From: Hyphomicrobiales bacterium
GTDB taxonomy: Bacteria > Pseudomonadota > Alphaproteobacteria > Rhizobiales > Xanthobacteraceae
Reading direction: 5' to 3'
DNA: 47,985 nt
Assembly (NCBI GenBank): GCA_019075925.1
Contig: JAGXAC010000003.1
Location: 1 to 47,985, forward strand
Shown one piece after another: positions 28,953-37,966 of the stretch. A program made the position numbers and the translations under genes. Every line of letters begins with the position of its first letter. Within the stretch, counting starts at the first letter, position 1. The notes below the pieces were generated by a model. The model was not told where the DNA came from, did not search any database, and saw only the letters and a list, made by a program, of their open reading frames with translations.

Positions 28953-30403
28953 GCGGCCAACTCCTTGAGTGCCGCGGCGACAGCCTCATGATCGCTGAAC
29001 GGCACCACCCGGTCGCCAATGATTTGGCCGGTTTCATGACCCTTGCCGGCGATCAGCAGAACGTCGCCCTGGCGCAACTCCGCAATCGCCGTGCGGATCG
29101 CCTCACGGCGGTCGCCGATTTCGACGGCACCCTGAGCGCCGCCGAGAATGGCGGCGCGGATCGCGGCGGCATCCTCGCCGCGCGGATTATCGTCGGTGAC
29201 AATGACCCGATCCGCCTTCTCGGCCGCAACCGCCCCCATCAGTGGGCGTTTACCGCGGTCGCGGTCGCCGCCGGCGCCGAACACCACGACCAGCCGGCCG
29301 CGCGCAGCGGGCCGCAGCGCGTCGAGCGCCTTGGCGAGGGCATCGGGTTTATGCGCGTAGTCAATGAAGACCGGCGCCCCGTTGCCGACACCAACCAGTT
29401 CGAGCCGGCCCTTCGCGCCGGTGAGACGTTCGAGCGCGGCAAAGACTTCGGCGGCATCGCCGCCGGTGGCAATGGCGATGCCGGCCGCCACCGCAGCATT
29501 CTCGACCTGGAATTCGCCGACCAGCGGCAGTCGCACGCGATATGTCTTTCCGCGATGTTCGAGCCGAACGTTCTGGGCAAAGCCGTCGATGGCGGTATCG
29601 ACAATACGGATGCCGGCGGCTTTGCGTCCGACAGTCAAGATCGACAGGCCGCGCGCCTTGGCTGCCGCCAGTACCGCATCGGCGTACGGGTGATCCACCT
29701 CGACGATAATCGCACCATCATCCGGCACAAGCGTTTCAAACAGCCGCAGCTTGGCGGCGAGGTATGCGGCAAAAGTCGGATGGTAGTCGAGGTGATCGCG
29801 GGTGATGTTGGTGAACGCCGCCGCGGCGAGACGTAGCCCATCGAGCCGGAATTGATCGAGGCCGTGCGAGGAAGCCTCAATAGCGAGATGGGTGACGCCC
29901 TCGCTTGCCAGCGCGTCAAGCGAGCGATGCAGCGCAACCGGGTCTGGCGTGGTCAGCGAGCCATAGGTCTCGCTGCTCGGCGATACGATGCCGATCGTGC
30001 CGATGCTGGCGGCGCGATGTCCGAGCGCGGTCCAGATTTGGCGGGTAAACGCGGCGACCGAGGTCTTGCCGCTGGTGCCGGTGACCGCTGCGACGGTTGG
30101 CGGCTGGCGGGGAAAAATCTTGGCGGCGATCAGCGCCAGGGCGCGGCGGGCATTGCCCGCACGAACGAAAGCGACGCCGGAGGGCCACGCCATGTCGGGA
30201 CGCTTTTCGGCGAGGACGGCGGCCGCGCCGGCGGCGATGGCGGCGGCAATGAATTCGTTGCCGTCGGTCCTGTTGCCGGCGACCGCAACAAAAAGATAGC
30301 CTGCCCGGATTGTGCGCGAGTCGGCGGTAACGCCGCCGACCTCGAGAGCGGCGTGGCGGGCGTCGAATTCCGCGTCGGCAGGCAAAATCTCGCGAAGCTT
30401 CAT
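28949..30403 (-). CDS. murE: UDP-MurNAc-L-Ala-D-Glu--meso-diaminopimelate ligase MurE
   Basis: MurE adds the third residue of the stem peptide. The DNPR motif (in TDDNPRGED) identifies meso-diaminopimelate as the substrate, as expected for a Gram-negative. Other features of the 484-aa protein are VTADSRTIRAGYLFVA (25-40), ATP loop GTSGKTS (109-115), SSHGLDQFRLDGL, and FTNITRDHLDYHPTFAAYLAAK with the TRDHLD signature. It starts 19 bp after ftsI and overlaps murF by 4 nt. Confidence 0.96.
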   Translation of the reverse strand: MKLREILPADAEFDARHAALEVGGVTADSRTIRAGYLFVAVAGNRTDGNEFIAAAIAAGAAAVLAEKRPDMAWPSGVAFVRAGNARRALALIAAKIFPRQPPTVAAVTGTSGKTSVAAFTRQIWTALGHRAASIGTIGIVSPSSETYGSLTTPDPVALHRSLDALASEGVTHLAIEASSHGLDQFRLDGLRLAAAAFTNITRDHLDYHPTFAAYLAAKLRLFETLVPDDGAIIVEVDHPYADAVLAAAKARGLSILTVGRKAAGIRIVDTAIDGFAQNVRLEHRGKTYRVRLPLVGEFQVENAAVAAGIAIATGGDAAEVFAALERLTGAKGRLELVGVGNGAPVFIDYAHKPDALAKALDALRPAARGRLVVVFGAGGDRDRGKRPLMGAVAAEKADRVIVTDDNPRGEDAAAIRAAILGGAQGAVEIGDRREAIRTAIAELRQGDVLLIAGKGHETGQIIGDRVVPFSDHEAVAAALKELAA

Positions 30404-30422
30404 GGCGGTTCTAAACCCCGCC

Positions 30423-32174
30423 TTACCTGCTTTCCTTAAGCGAAGCCAGTATCAGGTGATCCGCATCCGGCAAGTCCAGGCGCGGCCGGATACCGAGCAG
30501 CGGTGCGATCCGCGCCACCACTGCGCCGCCAACGGGGACGGCGTTCCAGCCGGAAGTTTTGAAACCATGGGTCTCCGGCAACACCTTGGGATCGTCGAGC
30601 ATGATCAGCAGCAGATAGCGTGGCTGGTCGGCCGGTATCACCGCCATGAAGTCGGTCAATACGCTGGATTTGGAATAGTGGCCGTTGATGACCTTATCGG
30701 CGGTGCCGGTCTTGCCGCCGATGTAATATCCCGGAACATCGGCTTTCCGTGCCGTACCTTTCTCGACGTTGAGCCGCATCAGATAGCGCATCATCTCGCT
30801 GGTTTCGGGCTTGATCACCCGTTTGCCAAGCGCACGCGCGTCTTCCGGCGTGCGCCGCAAAAAGGTCGGCGGAATGAGGAGGCCACCGTTCATCAGCGCG
30901 GCGACTCCCATCAAGGCCTGCAGCGGCGCAACCGAAAGACCGTGACCGAAGGCGATGGTGATGGTGTTGAGATCGCCCCAGTGTTTCGGCACGATGGGTT
31001 CGGCGCTCTCCGGCAATTCCGTGCGCAAACGGTCGAGCTGGCCCATCTTTTTCAAAAACGCCTTATGGGCATCGACACCCATCGCCAGCGCGGTGCGGGC
31101 GGCACCGATATTCGACGAATACGTGAAAATTTCCGGGATGGTCAGCATCCGGTTCTCGGGCTCGAAATCGTGAATCAGAAACCTGCCGACATGCATCGGT
31201 CCGTGTGCATCGAATGAAGACTTCAGCGTGAAACGGCCCGAGTCGAGCGCCATGGCGATGGTGAACGCCTTGAACGTCGAGCCCATCTCATAGACGCCGG
31301 TGGTCAGCCGGTTGATGCGAGACGGCTCGAGGGCCTCGCGCGGATTGTTCGGATCGTAATCGGGCTCCGAGACCATGGCGACGACCTCGCCGGTTCGGAC
31401 GTCAAGCACGACGCCGGCCGCAGCCAAGGCCTTGAATTTGGCGCGCGCGGCCACAAGCTCGTCGCGCAACGCGTGCTGCACGCGCAAGTCGACAGCCAAC
31501 TGCACCGGATTTTGCAACCGGTCGGTGGCCAATCCCGCCATATGCAAAGCGGCGAGCCCATGGCCGTCGAGCCACTTCTCCATACCGGCGATACCCTGAT
31601 TGTCGATATTGACGTGACCGATCAGGTGCGAGACCTCGGGGCCGTTCGGATAGTCGCGCTTGTTCTCGCGCAGGAAGCCGATGCCCGGCAGCCCCTGGCG
31701 ATAAATCTCCCGCCGCTGCTCGGGAGTGACGTCGCGCTTGAGCCAGACGAAGCCGCGTTTGGACGACAACCGCTCGCGCAATTCGGTGGCGTCGAGATCC
31801 GGCAGATCGGCGGTGAGCAGTTCAACCGCTTCATCGACATCGATCAGCCGGCGCGGCTCGGCGTAGAGCGAGGGTACCCGAACATCGGTAGCCAAGACCT
31901 CGCCGTTGCGGTCGAGGATATCAGGACGCGCAGTGGCGACCGCGTCGCCGCTGCCGACACGGTGCGCGGTGCGCCCATCCGACACCATCGCGAACATGAC
32001 GAGCCGGATCGCGATGACGGAATAGACCGCAACGAACGCAAGGATCGCCAGCCCGACCCGTGCGCGCGCCTTGGCGGCGCGGTCGACGTCACCGCCGTAA
32101 AGGAGGCCGCGGATGAACCGCCGCCGCCAGGTGTCGGGCATCTGCACCGAAACGATTTGCGTGACTGCGGTCAT
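30423..32174 (-). CDS. ftsI: Septal transpeptidase FtsI (PBP3)
   Basis: FtsI is the class B penicillin-binding protein that cross-links septal peptidoglycan. The 583-aa protein has one membrane helix at about 40-62, a dimerisation/pedestal domain, and a transpeptidase domain with STFK (Ser299 nucleophile, Lys302), SSN (353-355) and KTG (488-490). Its ATG overlaps the ftsL stop by 4 nt. It is the partner of FtsW in the same cluster. Confidence 0.97.
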   Translation of the reverse strand: MTAVTQIVSVQMPDTWRRRFIRGLLYGGDVDRAAKARARVGLAILAFVAVYSVIAIRLVMFAMVSDGRTAHRVGSGDAVATARPDILDRNGEVLATDVRVPSLYAEPRRLIDVDEAVELLTADLPDLDATELRERLSSKRGFVWLKRDVTPEQRREIYRQGLPGIGFLRENKRDYPNGPEVSHLIGHVNIDNQGIAGMEKWLDGHGLAALHMAGLATDRLQNPVQLAVDLRVQHALRDELVAARAKFKALAAAGVVLDVRTGEVVAMVSEPDYDPNNPREALEPSRINRLTTGVYEMGSTFKAFTIAMALDSGRFTLKSSFDAHGPMHVGRFLIHDFEPENRMLTIPEIFTYSSNIGAARTALAMGVDAHKAFLKKMGQLDRLRTELPESAEPIVPKHWGDLNTITIAFGHGLSVAPLQALMGVAALMNGGLLIPPTFLRRTPEDARALGKRVIKPETSEMMRYLMRLNVEKGTARKADVPGYYIGGKTGTADKVINGHYSKSSVLTDFMAVIPADQPRYLLLIMLDDPKVLPETHGFKTSGWNAVPVGGAVVARIAPLLGIRPRLDLPDADHLILASLKESR

Positions 32175-32641
32175 CGGTCGAGTCGCCCGGACTTGACCGC
32201 TGGCACTTCCGCAGCCGCCGCGGCCGCCGTCTCGGCGGGCGGCGGCGGAGGCTCCGCAACCGGCCTGGTCGCGTCGATGCTGCCGGTTGTAGCCGCCGGT
32301 TCATCGAGCGTTTCGATCATGCTGCCGATCGGATCGGGACTGTCGGGATTGACCAATTGCGGCGGCCGCTCTGGCAACTGGTCGAGTGAATCGAACTGTG
32401 TCGGCCGGATCGGCTTGAGCGGCAGGAAACGTTTGGCGAGCGCTTCGATGCGCGCCGGATTGTCGAGCCTGCCCCATTCGTCGCGCAAGGCGGCGATGGT
32501 ATCGCGCTCGCGCCGGACTTCGCTGCGGATTTTGGCAAGACGCTCGGCCTGCACCGTCGAATCGAATTTGATTCGATAGACGTACGCGGCCGCCAGCACC
32601 AAAGCGCCGATAACCGCGAAGTTAAGAACGCGCAGGATCAT
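32171..32641 (-). CDS. ftsL: Cell division protein FtsL
   Basis: FtsL is a small bitopic divisome protein that, with FtsB and FtsQ, activates FtsWI. The 156-aa product has one N-terminal membrane helix ([21 protein letters not shown], about 5-25). A predicted periplasmic coiled coil ([25 protein letters not shown]) follows, then [20 protein letters not shown], a typical alphaproteobacterial FtsL segment. The last 60 residues are a Pro/Ala-rich low-complexity tail. Identification rests partly on position between rsmH and ftsI; it overlaps both by 4 nt. Confidence 0.88.
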   Translation of the reverse strand: MILRVLNFAVIGALVLAAAYVYRIKFDSTVQAERLAKIRSEVRRERDTIAALRDEWGRLDNPARIEALAKRFLPLKPIRPTQFDSLDQLPERPPQLVNPDSPDPIGSMIETLDEPAATTGSIDATRPVAEPPPPPAETAAAAAAEVPAVKSGRLDR

Positions 32642-33669
32642 GTCGCACCGTGCGCAAATTGGCCGGGCAACGGCAGCGGCGGCAAAAAAGTTTCGACCGC
32701 GCCGGAACGCGCCGCGGCTTCGGTTCGCACGGCGGCGCGGAGCTTGGCTGAACGGGCGCGCGGGTTAGCGGCGATCTCGGCTTGGTCGGGCGTTTCCGGC
32801 CGCCTCGTCAACACGCTGAAGGTCGGCGGCAGCGCTGCAACCTCGGGCCGATGTCGCGACAATGCCGGCGCGCGGCTGCGTTCGAGCAGAAATGTCTTGG
32901 CGATACGATCCTCTAGCGAATGGAACGCGACGACGACGAGCCGACCGCCCGGTTTGAGCACCTGCTCGGCGGCGGCAAGGCCATGCGCCAATTCAGCGAG
33001 TTCTTCGTTGACGAAGATACGCAGCGCCTGAAAGGTCCGGGTCGCGGGATGGATTGCGCCTTCGCGTGAACGCACGACGCCAGCGACGATCTCGGCGAGC
33101 GCCAGCGTCGTCGCGATCGGCTTGTTGACGCGCGCCCGGACAATCGCGCGCGCAATGGCGCGTGCGTGGCGTTCTTCTCCAAGCGTAAAGATGATCGCGG
33201 CCAGATCGCGTTCGCCGGCACGGGCGACGACGTCGGCCGCGCTTGGACCGTCTCGCCCCATCCGCATGTCGAGCGGACCATCGAGGCGGAAGGAAAAGCC
33301 GCGCCCCGGTTCGTCGAGCTGCATCGAGGACACGCCGAGATCGAAAACGACGCCGTCGACTTCTGCTGCGCCTCGATCCGCAACGATCGCCGCCAAGTCC
33401 GAAAAGCGTCCCTCGGCCACCTGCAGGCGGCCTGCTGCCTGTTTGACAACGTCGCTTGCTGCGGCAATCGCGCGCTGATCGCGGTCGATGCCGATGACGC
33501 GGGTCCCCGCGACGGCCAGGATGGCGCGCGTATAACCGCCTGCACCGAAGGTGGCGTCGACATAGACGCCGCCGTCGCGTAACGCGAGCCATTCGGCCAC
33601 ACGGCGGGCGAGCACGGGAACGTGACTGGCATGTCCGCCAGCGACAGCGGAGCCGTCGCTATCGCTCAT
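32638..33669 (-). CDS. rsmH: 16S rRNA (cytosine1402-N4)-methyltransferase RsmH (MraW)
   Basis: RsmH methylates N4 of C1402 in the ribosomal P site. The start at 33669 gives 343 aa beginning [20 protein letters not shown]; the frame is open 57 codons upstream without similarity. Motifs are [13 protein letters not shown] (16-28), the SAM loop [14 protein letters not shown] (38-51), [37 protein letters not shown] and [13 protein letters not shown]. It is the first gene of the cluster here. The expected mraZ gene upstream is not present. Confidence 0.95.
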   Translation of the reverse strand: MSDSDGSAVAGGHASHVPVLARRVAEWLALRDGGVYVDATFGAGGYTRAILAVAGTRVIGIDRDQRAIAAASDVVKQAAGRLQVAEGRFSDLAAIVADRGAAEVDGVVFDLGVSSMQLDEPGRGFSFRLDGPLDMRMGRDGPSAADVVARAGERDLAAIIFTLGEERHARAIARAIVRARVNKPIATTLALAEIVAGVVRSREGAIHPATRTFQALRIFVNEELAELAHGLAAAEQVLKPGGRLVVVAFHSLEDRIAKTFLLERSRAPALSRHRPEVAALPPTFSVLTRRPETPDQAEIAANPRARSAKLRAAVRTEAAARSGAVETFLPPLPLPGQFAHGAT

Positions 33670-34013
33670 TGCTGCCGCGCCCCAAGCAAACCTGTCGTGG
33701 CTTTCCTGCTCCCCGGCTTGCGTTTGACGGCGCGGACCCCCACCTCCGCGAGCATTCGAACGCTGCCCGATACCGCCCATAACTCGACCCGGCGCAAAAC
33801 CGGGGATGAAGAGTCTTTCTGGGACTTGATGGGCTATCATCGGACGACATGGGACGCCATCGCGCCGGCCGTGACAGGCGGACGGGCCGGTACGCTCATC
33901 GTCGATTAGCGAGGGGTAAGCTTAAGGAAAGGTTGAAGCCCGCCGCTGTGCCGTCGTTTCGCCAAGGCGGAAATTGGCTTGTCGGCGGCACGCTCTGCCC
34001 TAAAGTAGCGTTC
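33670..34013. other. Divergent intergenic region; no mraZ found
   Basis: The 344 bp between rsmH (minus) and the amidase (plus) should hold promoters in both directions. I looked for MraZ in all frames and found only short frames without its domain. On the plus strand, TTGTCG at 33979-33984 and TAAAGT at 34001-34006 (16-bp spacer) form a weak promoter candidate whose start would be almost at the amidase ATG. On the minus strand I see no convincing promoter for the dcw genes. Confidence 0.4.
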
Positions 34014-34835
34014 ATGTCCCGCCGCCCGGCGTTCGCCGCCGAATCCGTCGTTGTCGCTGAAGTTCGGCCCTCGCCAAATCATGGTGAGCGCAAGGATGGC
34101 CGGCGTCCGGACATGATCCTGCTTCACTACACCGGCATGCCCGATACCTCCGAGGCATTGGAGCGCCTGTGCACGCCGGCAAGCGAAGTGTCGGCGCATT
34201 ACCTCGTGGCTGAGGACGGCCGCATCGTGCAGATGGTGCAGGAAAGCCGCCGCGCCTGGCATGCGGGCGTCGCCTCATGGGCCGGCGAAACCGACATCAA
34301 TTCTTGCTCTATTGGCATCGAAATCGCCAATCCAGGCCACGATTACGGCTACGCGGACTTTCCCAAGCGCCAGATCGCCGCCGTGACCGCATTGTGCCGC
34401 GGCATCGCGACCCGTCATGCCATTGCGCCGCCGCGCGTCCTGGCGCATTCCGACGTCGCCCCATCGCGCAAGCAGGACCCCGGCGAAAAATTCCCCTGGC
34501 GCACACTTTACGACTCGGGCGTCGGGCATTGGGTGCCGCCGGCACGGATCGGCAAGGGCGGGGGGGCCGTGCTTGGGCTCGGCGACCGCAGCGAGGCGGT
34601 CGCGGCGCTCCAGGAAGCTCTCAACCAATACGGCTACGGCCTCACCGTGAGCGGCACCTACGATTCAGCCACCCAGGATGTGGTGACCGCATTCCAGCGC
34701 CATTTCCGCCAGGAACGGATCGACGGCATCGCCGACGAATCCACCCGCGCAACGTTGCGGGAACTGCTTGCGCAACGTGGCCGGGTCAAAAGCATCGCGG
34801 CGCGTGCCCGCGAGTTCGGCCGCCTCGCCTCTTGA
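34014..34835 (+). CDS. N-acetylmuramoyl-L-alanine amidase, AmpD-like, with peptidoglycan-binding domain
   Basis: This zinc amidase cleaves the bond between MurNAc and the stem peptide. The 273-aa protein has an amidase_2 domain at about 15-165 with zinc ligands His38 (LLHYTG), His145 (LAHSDVAP) and Asp155 (KQDPGEKFPW), plus Glu103 in GIEIAN. A PG_binding_1 domain follows at about 190-255 (SEAVAALQEALNQYGYGLTVSGTYDSATQDVVTAFQRHF). No clear signal peptide is present, so it is either cytoplasmic (muropeptide recycling, as for AmpD) or exported atypically. The start at 34014 is preferred over one 55 codons upstream, whose extension is unlike the family. It precedes rnpB. Confidence 0.88.
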   Translation: MSRRPAFAAESVVVAEVRPSPNHGERKDGRRPDMILLHYTGMPDTSEALERLCTPASEVSAHYLVAEDGRIVQMVQESRRAWHAGVASWAGETDINSCSIGIEIANPGHDYGYADFPKRQIAAVTALCRGIATRHAIAPPRVLAHSDVAPSRKQDPGEKFPWRTLYDSGVGHWVPPARIGKGGGAVLGLGDRSEAVAALQEALNQYGYGLTVSGTYDSATQDVVTAFQRHFRQERIDGIADESTRATLRELLAQRGRVKSIAARAREFGRLAS

Positions 34836-34867
34836 CCTCGGTCGCCATCGTCTCCATCCCTAGTTGG

Positions 34868-35285
34868 TCAGTCGGTCGGACGGCCGCTCCGGCAAAACCG
34901 AAAGGTTGCCGGGGAGGAAAGTCCGGGCTCCATGGACAAGCGGTGCCGGATAACGTCCGGCGGGCGCGAGCCTAGGGAAAGTGCCACAGAGAACAAACCG
35001 CCGCGGCGCGTTGCGTAACTCGCGGCAAGGGTGAAAAGGTGCGGTAAGAGCGCACCGCGTCGGCGGCAACGCCGGCGGCACGGCAAACCCCACCGGGAGC
35101 AAGACCGAATAGGGACGGCACGAAGCCTTCGCGCAGGCGAAGGTCTTCAAGGTCAGTGTCTAAACCCGCCGTCCGGGTAGGTTGCTGGAGGCGCCGGGCA
35201 ACCGGCGTCCAAGAGGAATGGTCGTCACGCATGCGGGCCGGTTGTTCGCGTGCCTTCCAGAACCCGGCTTACAGACTGGCTGGCT
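34868..35285 (+). ncRNA. rnpB: RNase P RNA, bacterial type A
   Basis: The catalytic RNA of RNase P matures tRNA 5' ends. The hallmark GAGGAAAGTCCGGGCTCC lies at about 34914-34931, with its universal partner segment near the 3' end (CAGAACCCGGCTTACAGA). I could also pair P1: AGTCGGTC at 34870-34877 with GACTGGCT at 35274-35281 (8 pairs, two G-U). ACAGAGAACAAACCGCC and GGTAAGAGCGCACCGC in the middle are also typical. The length of about 415 nt fits alphaproteobacteria. The exact ends are estimated from P1. A strong terminator follows directly. Confidence 0.95.
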
Positions 35286-35294
35286 TCTGTCTCC

Positions 35295-35337
35295 GGGCGT
35301 TCGGCGGAATCCCCGCCGGACGCCCACCAAGTTTTTG
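35295..35337 (+). terminator. Rho-independent terminator of rnpB
   Basis: A 13-bp stem (35295-35307 with 35313-35325, one G-U pair) with a 5-nt loop is followed by ACCAAGTTTTT, with the T-run at 35332-35336. It begins about 10 nt beyond the RNase P RNA. Confidence 0.88.
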
Positions 35338-35446
35338 CCTCAAGCGATCGATCATTGAAAGAATAATCGCTTGGCCTGCCGCTTCGTAGGTAATAATTCC
35401 CTCCTAACCGCCATCGGTTGCACGATTTAGAAAATTCTTCTAGGTC

Positions 35447-36490
35447 ATGCCAATGCCGATGGACCCCTTGGCTCGCTTGCCGGCCTTTTTCGCCCTTACG
35501 GGCAAACGCTGCGTGGTCGCCGGAAATGGCATGCCCGCCGCCTGGAAGGCCGAATTGCTCGCCGCCGCAGGCGCGCGCGTGGATGTGTTCGCACCGACGC
35601 CGGCGGAGGACATTCGTGCACGGGTCGCCGCGGCCGGCACGATTGCCTTGCATGAGCGCGCCTGGCAGCCGACCGACTTCGCCGGCGTCGCCATCGCAGT
35701 CGCCGAATGCGCCGGCAGCGATGAGGCCGCACGTTTCGCCGCGGCGGCGCACGCAACGGGAGCGCTGGTCAATGTCATCGACCGGCCAGCCTTTTGCGAC
35801 TTCGCCTTTGGCGCAATCGTCAATCGCTCGCCACTGGTGATCGGCATCTCCACTGACGGCGCCGCGCCAGTATTCGCTCAGGCAATCCGCGCCAGGATCG
35901 AAACGCTGATCCCCAAAAGCTTCGCGCGCTGGGCCCAAGCGGCCCGCAACTGGCGTCCGCGTATGCATGCGCGGGCCATGCCTTTCCGCGCCCGGCGCGG
36001 CTTTTGGGAGCGATTTGCCAAACGCGCTCTTGCCGCGCCCAACGTGCCACCCGATGAAACCGAGTTTACGACCCTGCTCACGAGCCAGGCGGACGCGGGT
36101 TCGGTAGTGCTGGTCGGCACCGGGCCGGGGGATCCGGAGCTGCTCACGCTACGCGCCATTCGCGCCTTGCAATCTGCCGACGTCATTCTATTCGACAAAA
36201 ACGTGGCGCCGGAAATCCTCGACTTCGCGCGCCGCGAGGCAAAAAGGATGCTGGTCGGCAAAACCGCGACTGCCACGATGGTGGCACTGGCGAAATCGGG
36301 ACGCCGCGTCGTGCGGCTGAAAGCCGGTGTCGGCCAAGCCGGTGAAGAGGCCGCCGCCTGCCGCGCCGCCGCCGTCGTGGCCGAGGTCGTTCCCGGCGTA
36401 ACGGCGACACAGCCGGCAATTCTGAAACTTCCAGAGGCGGACGTGGAAATCGCACCGATCAGTGCCGAGCAGGCCGCGCGTTGCGGCTAA
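35447..36490 (+). CDS. cysG: Siroheme synthase-like protein with degenerate methyltransferase half
   Basis: CysG makes siroheme from uroporphyrinogen III. The N-terminal precorrin-2 dehydrogenase/ferrochelatase part (about 1-170) looks intact: NAD site VVAGNGMPAAWKAELL, VNVID with Asp112, and AIVNRSPLVIGISTDGAAPV. The C-terminal uroporphyrinogen methyltransferase (SUMT) half starts well (VLVGTGPGDPELLTLRA, 222-236) but is eroded. The segment after MLVGKT is shortened, the usual RLKGGDPxxFGRxGEE reads RLKAGVGQAGEE (290-301), and the protein ends about 25 residues after VVPGVTATQ. Total length is 347 aa against about 460-480. It may keep only the dehydrogenase/chelatase activity. Three Met codons (35447, 35453, 35459) are possible starts. 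AT-rich DNA at 35338-35446 should hold its promoter. Confidence 0.75.
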   Translation: MPMPMDPLARLPAFFALTGKRCVVAGNGMPAAWKAELLAAAGARVDVFAPTPAEDIRARVAAAGTIALHERAWQPTDFAGVAIAVAECAGSDEAARFAAAAHATGALVNVIDRPAFCDFAFGAIVNRSPLVIGISTDGAAPVFAQAIRARIETLIPKSFARWAQAARNWRPRMHARAMPFRARRGFWERFAKRALAAPNVPPDETEFTTLLTSQADAGSVVLVGTGPGDPELLTLRAIRALQSADVILFDKNVAPEILDFARREAKRMLVGKTATATMVALAKSGRRVVRLKAGVGQAGEEAAACRAAAVVAEVVPGVTATQPAILKLPEADVEIAPISAEQAARCG

Positions 36491-36614
36491 CCTGGCCGTA
36501 ACGAGGTCAGTTTCCGGGATATTCCGGCATCGTTCCATCGACAAAAATCGCCTGATATCCGGTCCTTTCAGGCGTAAACAGCATATTGCGGGACCCTACC
36601 TTCGCCGACTATTT

Positions 36615-37637
36615 ATGACCTGCATGGACAGCGTAACCACACCACCCGCCGCGGACGCTCAAAAGCCCGAATCCGCACGCGCTGCCGGCTTGATCGAGGT
36701 GCGGCTGAGCGAAATCGAACCCGTCGCGCGCGACACCAACGTCTATACGTTTGTGCGCCCGGATGGCGGCGTCCTGCCGTCCTACAAACCCGGCGCGCAT
36801 ATCGACATCCATCTGCCGAACGGGCTGCTGCGCCAATTTTCGCTGCTCAATCCCGCCACCGATCCGGAGAAATACGTCGTCGGCATCAAGCTCGACGCCG
36901 CCAGCCGCGGCGGCTCACGCTACATTTTCGATCAGCTGCGCGTCGGCCACACCCTCAAGATCAGCGCGCCGCGCAATAATTTTCCGCTGGTCGAGGACGC
37001 CGAGCATGTGGTGCTGTTTGCCGGCGGCATCGGCATTACGCCGATTTGGTGCATGGCGCAGGAGCTTAATGCGCAGAACCGGTCGTGGCAGCTCCACTAT
37101 TCCTGCCGGTCTCGCGCCGATATGGCCTTCCTCGAGACGCTGAAGAAATTAGGTCCGGAGCGCGTCCATCTGCATTTCGACGACGAAGCGGGCGGCAAAT
37201 TCCTCGACGTTGCCGCCGCCATCGCTGCCGCACCGTCCGACGCGCACTTTTATTGTTGCGGTCCCAATCCGATGCTCAAGGCATTCGAGGCCGCGGCCGC
37301 CGGCCGGCCGCGCCCGCAGGTCCATGTCGAATACTTCACGCCGAAGGAAGAAGCTGCCGAGGGGACGTTAGGTGGGTTCTGGGTCGAACTCGCCCGCTCC
37401 GGCGAGGAATACTACATCCCGGAGGGGCAGAAAATTCTCGAGGTTCTGTTCCAGGCCGGGGTTGACGTCGATTATTCCTGTGAACTCGGCATCTGCGGGG
37501 AGTGCGTGACCCGGGTGATTTCGGGCATTCCGGTCCATCACGACTCGGTGCTGAGCGAGGAAGAGCAGGCGGCAAACGACAAAGTCATGATCTGCTGCTG
37601 CGGCAGCAAGAGCGAGCGCCTCGTCCTGGATATGTAG
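36615..37637 (+). CDS. Phthalate dioxygenase reductase-type oxidoreductase (FMN, 2Fe-2S)
   Basis: This is a single-chain electron-transfer flavoprotein of the PDR/VanB type, which passes electrons from NAD(P)H to a Rieske oxygenase. From the ATG at 36615 the 340-aa protein shows flavin-binding RQFSLLNP (73-80), NAD-binding FAGGIGITPI (135-144), YCCGPNPML (213-221), and a C-terminal plant-type 2Fe-2S ferredoxin domain with Cys289, Cys294, Cys297 and a last Cys in the ICCCG cluster (327-329). No oxygenase gene is adjacent, so its partner must be elsewhere. The open frame extends 51 codons upstream without similarity. Confidence 0.88.
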   Translation: MTCMDSVTTPPAADAQKPESARAAGLIEVRLSEIEPVARDTNVYTFVRPDGGVLPSYKPGAHIDIHLPNGLLRQFSLLNPATDPEKYVVGIKLDAASRGGSRYIFDQLRVGHTLKISAPRNNFPLVEDAEHVVLFAGGIGITPIWCMAQELNAQNRSWQLHYSCRSRADMAFLETLKKLGPERVHLHFDDEAGGKFLDVAAAIAAAPSDAHFYCCGPNPMLKAFEAAAAGRPRPQVHVEYFTPKEEAAEGTLGGFWVELARSGEEYYIPEGQKILEVLFQAGVDVDYSCELGICGECVTRVISGIPVHHDSVLSEEEQAANDKVMICCCGSKSERLVLDM

Positions 37638-37703
37638 TGCATCGCATTGCCCTGCGCCGGCAATTACGCTAAATCGCAAGAGGCGGATGCTTGGAGGAAG
37701 AAC

Positions 37704-37856
37704 ATGGCCGACCACGGTGAAGTCGAATATGCGACCGCGATGGGTAACGATTATCCGTCGCACGAGCAGACCTATGAAAATTTCTTGACGCTGACAAAAG
37801 GCGTCCTCGCCGCTGTCGTCGTCATCGTCGTCCTGTTGGCGGTTTTCCTCGCCTAA
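37704..37856 (+). CDS. aa3-type cytochrome c oxidase subunit IV (50 aa)
   Basis: The ATG at 37704 follows TTGGAGGAAGAAC. The peptide begins MADHGEVEYATAMGNDYPSHEQTYENFLTLTKG and ends in one hydrophobic helix (VLAAVVVIVVLLAVFLA). That is the pattern of the bacterial aa3-type oxidase subunit IV family, a single-helix peptide bound to the respiratory oxidase. In rhizobia this gene is commonly found just before the transhydrogenase genes, as here. The upstream extension of the open frame is rejected. Confidence 0.88.
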   Translation: MADHGEVEYATAMGNDYPSHEQTYENFLTLTKGVLAAVVVIVVLLAVFLA

Positions 37857-37966
37857 GCCGTGTCTTAACGGCCTCAAGCTTCGGTACGCCGGGCGCTGGC
37901 GGCGCGCGGCCTGCGGTATGGTTTTGTCTCGGACCGACGATATGCATGGCCATTGTCGGAGGAGTC

